Shown here: positions 17,476 to 25,765 of the stretch, one piece after another
Numbering within the stretch: the first letter of the stretch is position 1
Layout of the letters: each line of letters starts with the position of its first letter
NCBI GenBank assembly: GCA_038230415.1
Contig: JBBRNH010000006.1
Span: forward strand, 1-64,000
DNA length: 64,000 bases
From: JBBRNH01 sp038230415
GTDB lineage: Bacteria > Bacteroidota > Bacteroidia > Cytophagales > Spirosomataceae
Reading direction: 5' to 3'
Made by a program: the position numbers and the translations under genes
The notes under the pieces: model-generated
Seen by the model: only the letters and a program-made list of their open reading frames with translations
Databases searched by the model: none
What the model was told of the DNA's origin: nothing

Positions 17476-20400
17476 TTAATTGCGGGACTCGCTGGGTAGT
17501 TTGCCAAATTCCTGTTGAAAGGCACGCGAAAAATAGTTCGGGTCGTTGAAACCCACTTCATAAGCGATTTCGGAGACGTTGAGCGTTGAATTTTGCAGTA
17601 ACGTATGGGCCTTTTGCAGCCGTACACTGCGGATATACAGAACCGTTGATTTATCGGTCAGGGCTTTCACTTTGCGGTACAACTGCGATTCGCTGAGGGT
17701 CATCGCTTTCGCTATGATGCCAACATCCAGGGTCGGGTCGTTCATATTCTTTTCGATGCAACCGCGGAGTTTTTTCAAAAAAACATCTTCGAGGTCAAGG
17801 GGTTGGGTATCAGACTTGTCCGTTGTCAGTAGCTGATTTCCTGTTACCGATAATGCATTTCTGTATTTAACTTGACGTTTGCGCTGCGATGCCAACAAAT
17901 TTGCCAGTGTCACCGCCAGTTCTTTCTGGTAGAAGGGTTTTGTCAGATACGCATCGGCTCCGTGTGTCAAGCCGGTGATACGGTTCTCGATGTCTGCTTT
18001 TGCGGTCAGCAAAACAAGGGGGATGTGGCTCGTCCGTTCATCGTTTTTCAAGAAATCACAGACCTCAAAGCCGTCCTTCTCCGGCATCATCACGTCGGAG
18101 ATGATGAGGTCGGGTACGGTTTCTACCGCTTTCTCGATACCCGCCCTGCCGTTGTAGGCAAAGTCGAGTTGATAGGTATCGCCCAAACAAGCGATGAGGT
18201 ATTCTACCACGTCGGGGTTATCTTCAATAAGGAGCAGCGTAGGTTGGTCGGCCTTTAACGTCAGGTTTGGGGTTTGTGATTTGTGATTATTGCCGATGTC
18301 GGCCATCACAAATCCGGTATCGGGTACCCCCTCCGTCTTTGCCGCCAAATTTGTTATGGGTAGCAGCACCGTGAACGTCGTTCCCTTACCGATGCTGCTG
18401 TCAACAGTAATGTTGCCATCCAATGCCTTAACCAATTCTTTGGTCAAACTCAATCCGATGCCCGTACCGCCCGCCTTGTTCATGGCCTGATTAGTTGCCT
18501 GATAAAAACGGTCAAAGACGTTCGGCAAATCCGCCTGGGGGATGCCTACGCCGGTGTCGGTGACGGTGATGCGTAGAAGGGGCTTTTTTGCGGAGGAGGG
18601 CAAATCTGCCCGCAGCACGACTCTGCCGCCACTGGGCGTAAACGTTATGGCATTCGACAGCAGATTATAGACGATCTGCAACAGCCGTTCCGCGTCGTAG
18701 TCCATGATGATGTGTGCCTCATTACTTTCTACCCGCAGCAACACGTTTTGCGTATTGGCGACTGAATGAAGGCTCTCGGCAATGTAGCGCAGGTAGGGCA
18801 GTATATCGGCTTGCAGATAGTTGATTTTCAGGATGTTAGACTCTAATTTTGACAAATCGAGAATTTGATTGATAAGCCGCAGCAGCCCCTCTCCATTGCG
18901 ATGAATCAAACCGACTTTGCTTTTTAAATCTGCCGTAACGTCCGATTCCAGTTGCTTGGCACTACCCAGAATCACCGTCAACGGTGTCCGAAATTCATGG
19001 GTGATGTTGGTAAAGAACCGGCTTTTGAATTCATCCAATGCCCGCATCCGCAAGACCTCCTGTTGGGCTAATTTTTGGCGCAACTGGAATTTATAAAACA
19101 GATAAAGCCCCGCACCCAGCACAACGGCATACAACAGATACGCCCACCACGTTGCCCACCACGGCGGCATAACGGTAATGTGTAACAAAGCCGATGCCGT
19201 CCAGGCGTTGCCACCGATGCTGCCCTGCACCTCAAAAACATAATTGCCCGGCCCCAGATGGGCATAATTAGCCACGTGGCCCGTACCCGCTTCCACCCAG
19301 CCGGGGTCTATCCCCTGCAAGCGGTAGCGATAGCGGTTTTCCGTCGGCGTGACAAAATCCATGAGCGCAAATTCGAGGTTCACAATGTTTTGGGTATGGT
19401 CGAGACGGAGCTGATCGGTTTGGTGAATGGGGCGGGTCAGGGGGCTGTTTTTTTGAAACTGATCGACCGATACATTGTTGATTTTCAAGCCTGTAATCAG
19501 AATCTGAGCGTTCATTTTCCGCGCTTGAATTTGCGAAGGATAAAACGCCGTCAACCCATTGACCCCCCCGAACAGCAACCGGCCATCGGGGCAACGCGCA
19601 AAGGCACGGGTATTGAATTCATCGCTTTGCAACCCGTCGAATTCCCGAAAGTTTTTAAACCCGTAAACCCGGTGGGCAGCCTCGTCCTTGCCGACTTCGG
19701 TAGAAACCGTCAGTCGGGAAAGCCCCCGGTTGGTACTCATCCAGAGGTTATGTTGCCCACCGCGAGCCTTCGATACGGAGGGGGTGTTTTCGGGCAGGAT
19801 ACCATACACCACATCATTGGGCAAACCACTGTTTTGGCTGACAAAATGCACAAACTGCCCCCTGTTTTTGTCAAACAGATTAAGCCCACCCCCTTTGGTG
19901 CTTACCCAGAGGTAGCGGTCGGGGTCGAGGGGGTCGGCGCAAAAGCTGGAAACGAAGTTATGGCGCAGGCTGTGCGGGTTGCGGGGGTCCGTTTGGAAAA
20001 TCTGGAAGGATTCGCCCGCCATTGACCGATGCGACACGGTTTGTGGTCCCGTTTTCTGAATCCCCATTTTTCCAATGTTCCATTTTATCATCCCGCTGTT
20101 TGCCGTACCCACCCAGAGGTTTTGATGGGCATCGGCATGGAGCGCGTTGATGCCAACACCTTTTCCAATTTGTTCCGACAAGTCGAAATAAACAAGGTTG
20201 CCGGTGGCGGGTTGGTAGTATAACAAGAGACTGTTGTATGTGCCGACCCAAATATTACCTTGTTGATCCTGAATTATGCCGGCAAAAAAATTGGGTGACT
20301 CGAACTCAAAATAGCGTGTTTCAGCCCGCGTTTTGATGGAAAAGCGTCGGTTATAGGGGTCAATAGTAAAATAATACGCTGTGCCATCCTTCGCTGCGAG

Positions 20401-21621
20401 AAAAGCAGCCAAATGCAACCCTGTGGCAAGGCCGTTTGCCACAGGCCTTAGGGTGTTCGCCGTTTCGTCTAACCTGTACAAATCATCCACAGACGGCTGC
20501 CACGTATAAATCTCCTTGCCAACATACAGGGCATCAATGCTCGTTCCTGCCAGATAATGCCGGAAAGGTGGCCGCCTGAGGTTAATTTTTCGCAGCCCAT
20601 AGCCATTCGTGCCAACCCAAAGATTGCCCGAACGGTCTATTGCCGAGCAAGGGCTGTGTTTATCCAGCGCAAAAATTAACGTCGGCTGTCCGATGGTTCC
20701 CGTGCGGAGCACCTGTTCTTCCGACACCGAATAGATACGGGTCTCAGAAACAGAATACGTTGTTATTACCAATACCAAATTACCCATGCCGTCAGCAGAC
20801 AGACCCGTTTTAACAATCGGCAATAGACCGCCGAACTCGATTTTGCGGGGGATGCCGTTTTCAATCACAAACATCTTATCGTTGAACACCGTCCAGACCC
20901 GGCCTGGAGCAGTCTCGTACAAACAACTCGCAACCCCATCTTCCTTAAAAACAGGTGTAAATGTCAGGTCGGTGGGTGAGAACCTGAAAATGCCGTTCTC
21001 CCGCGAGACGAGTAGCGTTCCATCCTGATTGACCGACAAGCTCCCAAAAAACTCGTAGGACTTACGCCACTGACTCACCCGCTCAATGGTCATGGAAGCG
21101 TGCAAGTCAGGGTTTTTTATGGGCGCAACAAGGGCATTTTTCCAGCGAAACCGGACCAAACCCGTCCTCGTACCCATCCATACGGTACCGTCTGTCGTTT
21201 CGACAAAAGAGACAATACCCGGTGTTTTTATGTCATCTTTGAGCGTCGGGAGGTGAAAAAACTTGCCGCTTGTTTTTTCGAGCATATCCACCCCTTTGCC
21301 ATCCACCGTGAGCCAGATATTGCCTTTACTGTCTTCAAACAAATTGGTGATGTCGTTGCCCGCAATCGAGAAAGGATTGAATGGGTCATTGGTAAACACC
21401 TCAAAGTGGTAGCCATCGTAGCGGTTCAGCCCATCCTTTGTCGCAAACCAGAGAAAACCGTCCTTGCTTTGTAAGATGCTGTAAATCATGCCCTGTGACA
21501 AGCCGTCGGCGATGGTCAACTCTTCGATGCGTGCGTTTTGAGCATTTAGTTGAGAACAAGCAGCGGCCAGACATACGATTATGCCTAATAGCTTCCTTCG
21601 CAGGTATGTGTCGAAACCCAT
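17476..21621 (-). CDS. Hybrid two-component system regulator (propeller sensor, kinase, receiver, AraC output)
   Basis: A 1381-residue one-protein signalling system. The start beginning MGFDTYL gives a signal peptide ending LNAQ. A periplasmic two-component-regulator beta-propeller follows (repeats such as GFLWFATKDGLNRYD and GNLWVGTNGYGL), then a Y_Y_Y domain and one membrane span (WAYLLYAVVLGAGLYLFY). Next come a HisKA domain with His875 in THEFRTPL, HATPase_c, a receiver with Asp1176 in LIISDVMMP, and a C-terminal AraC-type helix-turn-helix (NVSEIAYEVGFNDPNYFSRAF). Such proteins sense oligosaccharides and activate adjacent loci. There is no SusC/SusD pair here, and the nearest target is the giant surface protein. 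All catalytic residues look intact. Confidence 0.95.
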   Translation of the reverse strand: MGFDTYLRRKLLGIIVCLAAACSQLNAQNARIEELTIADGLSQGMIYSILQSKDGFLWFATKDGLNRYDGYHFEVFTNDPFNPFSIAGNDITNLFEDSKGNIWLTVDGKGVDMLEKTSGKFFHLPTLKDDIKTPGIVSFVETTDGTVWMGTRTGLVRFRWKNALVAPIKNPDLHASMTIERVSQWRKSYEFFGSLSVNQDGTLLVSRENGIFRFSPTDLTFTPVFKEDGVASCLYETAPGRVWTVFNDKMFVIENGIPRKIEFGGLLPIVKTGLSADGMGNLVLVITTYSVSETRIYSVSEEQVLRTGTIGQPTLIFALDKHSPCSAIDRSGNLWVGTNGYGLRKINLRRPPFRHYLAGTSIDALYVGKEIYTWQPSVDDLYRLDETANTLRPVANGLATGLHLAAFLAAKDGTAYYFTIDPYNRRFSIKTRAETRYFEFESPNFFAGIIQDQQGNIWVGTYNSLLLYYQPATGNLVYFDLSEQIGKGVGINALHADAHQNLWVGTANSGMIKWNIGKMGIQKTGPQTVSHRSMAGESFQIFQTDPRNPHSLRHNFVSSFCADPLDPDRYLWVSTKGGGLNLFDKNRGQFVHFVSQNSGLPNDVVYGILPENTPSVSKARGGQHNLWMSTNRGLSRLTVSTEVGKDEAAHRVYGFKNFREFDGLQSDEFNTRAFARCPDGRLLFGGVNGLTAFYPSQIQARKMNAQILITGLKINNVSVDQFQKNSPLTRPIHQTDQLRLDHTQNIVNLEFALMDFVTPTENRYRYRLQGIDPGWVEAGTGHVANYAHLGPGNYVFEVQGSIGGNAWTASALLHITVMPPWWATWWAYLLYAVVLGAGLYLFYKFQLRQKLAQQEVLRMRALDEFKSRFFTNITHEFRTPLTVILGSAKQLESDVTADLKSKVGLIHRNGEGLLRLINQILDLSKLESNILKINYLQADILPYLRYIAESLHSVANTQNVLLRVESNEAHIIMDYDAERLLQIVYNLLSNAITFTPSGGRVVLRADLPSSAKKPLLRITVTDTGVGIPQADLPNVFDRFYQATNQAMNKAGGTGIGLSLTKELVKALDGNITVDSSIGKGTTFTVLLPITNLAAKTEGVPDTGFVMADIGNNHKSQTPNLTLKADQPTLLLIEDNPDVVEYLIACLGDTYQLDFAYNGRAGIEKAVETVPDLIISDVMMPEKDGFEVCDFLKNDERTSHIPLVLLTAKADIENRITGLTHGADAYLTKPFYQKELAVTLANLLASQRKRQVKYRNALSVTGNQLLTTDKSDTQPLDLEDVFLKKLRGCIEKNMNDPTLDVGIIAKAMTLSESQLYRKVKALTDKSTVLYIRSVRLQKAHTLLQNSTLNVSEIAYEVGFNDPNYFSRAFQQEFGKLPSESRN

Positions 21622-21827
21622 AGTTGTGGATAGGCTTTTTGAGGCAAACAGGCAGCACAGCGGCAACCCGAATCGCAGAAGCGGTGTCGTCATGGTTTGT
21701 AGGCTCAGAAACGGTCGCGGAAACACACCGATAGGTATGATTTGTTCTTGCCCCGAAGCTACAAACTTTCTGCTTAGTTGCCCGTGCCGTACTTAGTCAA
21801 ACAAGACATTATACCACAAATTCTAAT

Positions 21828-21843
21828 ATCGCAATATTGCGAT
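21828..21843. promoter_or_regulatory. ArsR operator 1
   Basis: A perfect 16-base palindrome (ATCGCAATATTGCGAT) overlaps the -33 element of the arsR promoter. A near-copy occurs exactly 400 bases further on, upstream of arsM. Position and symmetry suit a dimeric ArsR repressor. Confidence 0.7.
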
Positions 21844-21866
21844 TACGCAAAACCCGATTACCTTTG
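21837..21866 (+). promoter_or_regulatory. arsR promoter
   Basis: TTG (21837-21839), a 19-base spacer and TACCTTTG (21859-21866) fit the Bacteroidota TTG/TAnnTTTG consensus. The -7 element ends four bases before the arsR ATG, which implies a leaderless or nearly leaderless transcript. Confidence 0.6.
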
Positions 21867-21870
21867 CTGC

Positions 21871-22197
21871 ATGGGACTGACCAAAACCGAAATCTTTACT
21901 GACCGCCAAAATCGCATCGCCGACCTTGCCAAAGCCTTCGCCCACCCGGCGCGGGTTGCCATTCTGCAACTGCTGGCAAAACGGCAAAGCTGCATCTGTG
22001 GTGATCTGGTTGACGAACTGCCCTTAGCCCAGGCCACTGTTTCTCAGCACTTAAAAGAACTCAAGCGCATCGGTATTATCCGGGGCGACATTGACCCGCC
22101 CCGCGTCTGTTACTGCATCAACGAACCCGTTTGGCAGGAAGCCCGCCAAACCTTCGGCGCGTTGCTCGATTCGCTCGTAGAGACGAGTTGCTGCTAA
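21871..22197 (+). CDS. arsR: ArsR-family arsenite-responsive repressor
   Basis: A 108-residue winged-helix repressor. AHPARVAILQLL leads into the As(III)-binding Cys pair in SCICGDL, followed by the recognition helix QATVSQHLKELKRIG. A terminal CC gives another possible thiol site. Arsenite binding should release it from the palindromes at 21828 and 22228. The start beginning MGLTKTE is chosen because the longer N-terminal extension is read straight through the operator and promoter. It heads an operon with arsM, an ACR3 pump, a metallophosphoesterase and an acetyltransferase. Confidence 0.93.
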   Translation: MGLTKTEIFTDRQNRIADLAKAFAHPARVAILQLLAKRQSCICGDLVDELPLAQATVSQHLKELKRIGIIRGDIDPPRVCYCINEPVWQEARQTFGALLDSLVETSCC

Positions 22198-22227
22198 ACC
22201 GGCTGATGTATTTTTTTGCCCGCACTA

Positions 22228-22243
22228 ATCGTAATATTACAAT
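22228..22243. promoter_or_regulatory. ArsR operator 2
   Basis: ATCGTAATATTACAAT is a palindrome with one mismatch and differs at few positions from operator 1. It lies between arsR and arsM, 25 bases before the arsM start, so the repressor probably contacts the operon twice. Confidence 0.6.
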
Positions 22244-22268
22244 CAATCAACTTAAACAAAATATACCA

Positions 22269-23222
22269 ATGGAAACGCTTGATACGATGCCTGTTACCGA
22301 CGCTTCGCTGAAGCAACTCGTTCGGGAAACCTACGGAGCCATCGCCGAACGCGGCCCCGCCGAACAAGCCAACAACGCAGCCTCGGCCTGCGGTTGCGGC
22401 CCGACGTGCTGCGGCCCGCTCGACGATGCCTCGATTATGGCCGACGACTACACCCAACTCGCGGGCTACGTGGCCGATGCCGATTTGGGTCTCGGCTGCG
22501 GCCTGCCCACGCAGTTTGCCCAAATCAGGCCCGGCGACACCGTGATTGACCTCGGCTCCGGCGCGGGCAACGACTGTTTTTTGGCCCGCCATGAAACCGG
22601 CCCCACCGGAAAGGTAATCGGCATTGACTTTACCGAAGCCATGATTGGCCGCGCCCGAAAAAACGCTGATGCACGGGGTGTCAACAACGTCGAATTTCGG
22701 TTTGGCGACATCGAGACGATGCCCGTCCCGGACAACACCGCTGATGTGGTCGTGTCGAACTGCGTGCTGAATCTGGTGCCGAACAAGCCGAACGTGATTG
22801 CCGATATTTTCCGGGTGCTGAAACCGGGCGGTCATTTCAGCATTTCAGACATTGTACTGCTGCGCGATCTGCCCGCTAACCTCAAACGCCCCGCTGAACT
22901 CTATTCGGGCTGCATCGCGGGGGCCATTCAGAAAGATGAGTACCTGAACATCATTGCCGAAACGGGCTTTGTGAACGTCGTCGTGCAGAAAGAAAAACCC
23001 ATCATTCTGCCCGACACGTTTTTGGCCGAATACCTCACCGCCGACGAAATCACCAATTACCGCAGTGTCTCGACCGGGCCGCGCCAGGCGGGGATTGTGA
23101 GCGTAACGGTTTACGCCGAGAAGCCGGGTGCCAATGCTGCTCAACCCATTGCCAATCAGTTGATTGAAGCCGTAATTTCGGGCGAACCCGAAGCCTGTTG
23201 TGCGCCGGGTTGCTGCTCATAG
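22269..23222 (+). CDS. arsM: Arsenite S-adenosylmethionine methyltransferase
   Basis: A 317-residue enzyme that methylates As(III) to mono-, di- and trimethyl forms. The SAM-binding motif is VIDLGSGAGND (residues 92-102). The three conserved thiols that bind As(III) appear as Cys77 (GLGCGLP), Cys165 (SNCVLN) and Cys215 (YSGCIAG). There are also Cys-rich ends: CGCGPTCC near residue 41 and CCAPGCC at the C-terminus. The start beginning METLDTM is chosen, because earlier in-frame Mets overlap arsR or operator 2. It sits 71 bases after arsR. Methylation fits with the downstream acetyltransferase, which may handle organoarsenicals. Confidence 0.95.
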   Translation: METLDTMPVTDASLKQLVRETYGAIAERGPAEQANNAASACGCGPTCCGPLDDASIMADDYTQLAGYVADADLGLGCGLPTQFAQIRPGDTVIDLGSGAGNDCFLARHETGPTGKVIGIDFTEAMIGRARKNADARGVNNVEFRFGDIETMPVPDNTADVVVSNCVLNLVPNKPNVIADIFRVLKPGGHFSISDIVLLRDLPANLKRPAELYSGCIAGAIQKDEYLNIIAETGFVNVVVQKEKPIILPDTFLAEYLTADEITNYRSVSTGPRQAGIVSVTVYAEKPGANAAQPIANQLIEAVISGEPEACCAPGCCS

Positions 23223-23228
23223 AAAGAG

Positions 23229-23324
23229 GTCTCAGATAGCATTCTGCTGTCTGAACAATGGTAACGGTTGATTCAACAGGCAGTATTTATTTCCCAAATC
23301 AGGCAGCAGAATCCCGTCTGAGAC
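23229..23324. repeat. Imperfect inverted repeat between arsM and the ACR3 gene
   Basis: The 21-base arms 23229-23249 and 23304-23324 share GTCTCAGA, a mismatched four-base bulge and ATTCTGCTG. The 54-base loop carries no gene. As RNA it would make a stable internal hairpin inside the ars transcript, and it could set mRNA processing or relative expression of pump and methyltransferase. Confidence 0.65.
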
Positions 23325-23335
23325 AATCTTACAAA

Positions 23336-24412
23336 ATGAACAACTCAATCACGGCGCAGAACGCGGCTTTGGCGGATCCCCGCCTGTCGTTTCTCGACCG
23401 CTACCTAACCGGCTGGATTTTTGGCGCAATGGCCCTCGGCGTGTTGCTGGGCAATGTTTTTCCGCAAATCGAGCAGACATTGAGCGGCTACCAATCCGGC
23501 ACCACCAACGTGCCGCTGGCTATCGGATTAGTGCTGATGATGTACCCGCCCCTGGCCAAAGTCCGCTACGACCGGCTGGGGCAGGTGTTCAGGAACACCA
23601 AAATCCTGACGCTTTCCTTAGTGCAAAACTGGCTCATCGGGCCGGTGCTGATGTTTGGGCTGGCCGTGCTGCTGCTGCCCGACAAACCCGATTACATGAC
23701 CGGCCTGATTATGATTGGCATTGCCCGCTGCATTGCGATGGTGATTGTCTGGAACGATCTGGCCCTCGGCGACCGCGACTATGTGGCTGGTTTAGTGGCG
23801 TTTAACAGTATTTTTCAGGTCTTGTTCTATTCGGTTTATGCCTGGTTTTTCATCACCATCCTGCCGCCGTTGTTCGGGTTGCCGGGCGCAACGGTGAACG
23901 TGAGCATCGGGCAGATTGCCGAAAGCGTCGCCATTTATTTAGGCTTGCCGTTTGTGGCCGGGATGGTATCGCGTTTTGGATTGACGCGCTGGAAAGGTCA
24001 GGACTGGTATGAAAGCCGGTTTCTGCCCGCCATCAGCCCCATCACGCTCGTGGCCCTGCTGTTTACGATTGTGCTGATGTTCAGCCTGAAAGGAAAACTG
24101 ATCCTGCAAATTCCGGGCGATGTGCTACGGATTGCGCTGCCATTGGTAATCTATTTTGTGATCATGTTTTTCATGGCGTTTTACCTCGCCAAACGCGCCG
24201 GGGCTGACTACGCCAAAAGCACCTCGCTGGCGTTTACGGCGGCTGGCAACAATTTTGAACTCGGCATTGCGGTGGCTATTGCCGTGTTTGGCATTGACTC
24301 CGGGGCGGCTTTCGCGGCTGTGATTGGCCCGCTCATCGAAGTTCCGGTGCTGATTTTGCTCGTCAATGTAGCCCTCAAACAACGTTCATCCTTCAAAGCC
24401 CAACCCCAATGA
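23336..24412 (+). CDS. ACR3-family arsenite efflux transporter
   Basis: A 358-residue inner-membrane carrier with about ten transmembrane helices that exports As(OH)3 using the proton gradient. The conserved functional Cys is Cys132 in GIARCIAMVIVWNDLALGD. The motif FNSIFQV and the GNNFELGIAVA segment are also typical. The start beginning MNNSITA is used, because an upstream in-frame Met falls inside the intergenic hairpin. The stop overlaps the next start (ATGA), so the metallophosphoesterase is translationally coupled. No arsenate reductase (arsC) is present in the window. Confidence 0.95.
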   Translation: MNNSITAQNAALADPRLSFLDRYLTGWIFGAMALGVLLGNVFPQIEQTLSGYQSGTTNVPLAIGLVLMMYPPLAKVRYDRLGQVFRNTKILTLSLVQNWLIGPVLMFGLAVLLLPDKPDYMTGLIMIGIARCIAMVIVWNDLALGDRDYVAGLVAFNSIFQVLFYSVYAWFFITILPPLFGLPGATVNVSIGQIAESVAIYLGLPFVAGMVSRFGLTRWKGQDWYESRFLPAISPITLVALLFTIVLMFSLKGKLILQIPGDVLRIALPLVIYFVIMFFMAFYLAKRAGADYAKSTSLAFTAAGNNFELGIAVAIAVFGIDSGAAFAAVIGPLIEVPVLILLVNVALKQRSSFKAQPQ

Positions 24413-25209
24413 GAATCGCTCTTTTTTCTGACATTCACGCCAACTTACCCGCTTTAGAAGCGGTGCTGGCCGATATTGACCGCAAATGCCCCGATGCCGT
24501 GTATTGCCTCGGCGATCTGGTGGGCTACAACATCTGGCCCAACGAAGTGATTAACACCATCCGTCGGCGCGGTATTCCGACTATCGCCGGAAACTACGAT
24601 TATGGCATCGGGCGCGGCAGCGACGACTGCGGCTGTGCCTACCGCGAAGAAGACGAGAAAGCGATGGGCAAGGTCTCCATCAGCTACACAAATTCGGTTG
24701 TCGGAGCCAGCGAACGGCGGTATCTGCGGACGCTGCCGACGCACATCCGGGTTGAGTTTGAACTGGGCCACGACGACGTTCATCTCTGGAATCAGCAACC
24801 ACCCCTAACGCTGATGCTCGTGCATGGTAGCCCCCGCAAGGTGAACGAATACCTCTTTGCCGACCGCCCCGACCGCAGCTTGGGCCGCGTTTTGGAAGGA
24901 GCCAACGCCGATATTTTGTGTTTCGGCCATACCCACAAACCGTATTATAAAATCGTTAGTGCCGAGGCTGAGGGGCAGGAAACGTATTTCCGTCATGCCA
25001 TCAACATCGGTTCCGTTGGCAAACCCAAAGACGGCGACCCCCGCGCCTGTTATGTGCTGCTCACGATTGACGAAACCGCCCGGCCCGGCGCAAAAGAGGG
25101 CGTGAAAGCCGAGTTTGTCCGGGTTGAGTATGACATCGAACGGGCAGCCAAAGCCGTTGAAACCAGCACGCTACCGAACCCGTATGCCGGTATGTTGCGG
25201 ACGGCCTGA
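24409..25209 (+). CDS. Calcineurin-like metallophosphoesterase of the ars operon
   Basis: A 266-residue protein with the metal-binding blocks of the family: FSDIHAN (residues 6-12), GDLVGY, GNYDYG, VHGSP and FGHTHKPY. It is cytoplasmic, with no signal peptide. A Cys-containing loop (SDDCGCAYREED) is notable given the thiophilic metalloid theme. It overlaps the ACR3 stop by four bases. It could act on phosphorylated or arsenylated metabolites, but the substrate is unknown. Coupling to the pump argues for a real role in arsenic resistance rather than chance adjacency. Confidence 0.85.
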   Translation: MRIALFSDIHANLPALEAVLADIDRKCPDAVYCLGDLVGYNIWPNEVINTIRRRGIPTIAGNYDYGIGRGSDDCGCAYREEDEKAMGKVSISYTNSVVGASERRYLRTLPTHIRVEFELGHDDVHLWNQQPPLTLMLVHGSPRKVNEYLFADRPDRSLGRVLEGANADILCFGHTHKPYYKIVSAEAEGQETYFRHAINIGSVGKPKDGDPRACYVLLTIDETARPGAKEGVKAEFVRVEYDIERAAKAVETSTLPNPYAGMLRTA

Positions 25210-25228
25210 GAACCGATAATTTTGCCGT

Positions 25229-25741
25229 ATGCGCATCCGAACCACCCAGCCCGCCGATTGGCCCGCCATCGCCAACATCTATCAGCAGGGCATTGACACG
25301 GGCAATGCCAGTCTTGAAAGCCACGCCCCAACGCCCGAAAAAATGGCCGCCAACTACCTTGCCCAACCGCAATTGGTGGCCGAAACGGGTGGCAATACCG
25401 ATGCCGAACCGCGCCGGATAATGGGTTACGCGCTGCTGTCGGCCACGTCGGGGCGGTGCGTGTACGGGGGCGTGGCCGAGGTCAGTATTTACGTCGGCAG
25501 TGATTTTCGCGGGCAGGGCGTGGGCCGGTTACTACTCACCGAACTCGTTCGGCAAAGCGAAGAACAGGGCATCTGGACGGTACAGGCGGGTATTTTTCCA
25601 GAAAACCGGGCCAGTGTTGCCCTGCATCTGGCGTGTGGTTTCCGGGAAGTGGGCTACCGTGAGAAACTCGGCAAACACCAGAACGGTATCTGGCGCGATG
25701 TGCTGCTCCTCGAACGACGGAGCCAAACCGTTGGCCGGTAA
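25229..25741 (+). CDS. GNAT acetyltransferase, ArsN/phosphinothricin-acetyltransferase-like
   Basis: A 170-residue GNAT enzyme. The acetyl-CoA loop is DFRGQGVGRLLL (about residues 92-103). The family-specific stretches VYGGVAEVSIYVG, IFPENRASVALHLACGFREVG and GIWRDVLLLER match the phosphinothricin/arsinothricin N-acetyltransferase group. Known ArsN1 proteins acetylate the amino group of the arsenical antibiotic arsinothricin. The position in an operon with arsM, 19 bases after the metallophosphoesterase, supports that role over herbicide resistance. The specificity is inference from family and context. Confidence 0.85.
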   Translation: MRIRTTQPADWPAIANIYQQGIDTGNASLESHAPTPEKMAANYLAQPQLVAETGGNTDAEPRRIMGYALLSATSGRCVYGGVAEVSIYVGSDFRGQGVGRLLLTELVRQSEEQGIWTVQAGIFPENRASVALHLACGFREVGYREKLGKHQNGIWRDVLLLERRSQTVGR

Positions 25742-25761
25742 TCAAAATTTTTGTATCTTTC
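25731..25761 (+). promoter_or_regulatory. Putative sirtuin-gene promoter
   Basis: TTG (25731-25733), a 20-base spacer and TATCTTTC (25754-25761), one mismatch from TAnnTTTG. The -7 box ends four bases before the ATG, so a separate leaderless transcript is possible. The -33 lies in the end of the acetyltransferase gene. Confidence 0.45.
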
Positions 25762-25765
25762 GGGT

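Noticed and set aside
25229..25741. The acetyltransferase as a herbicide (phosphinothricin) resistance gene.
   Set aside because: Operon context with arsR, arsM and ACR3 favours an ArsN-type role; sequence alone cannot separate the two.
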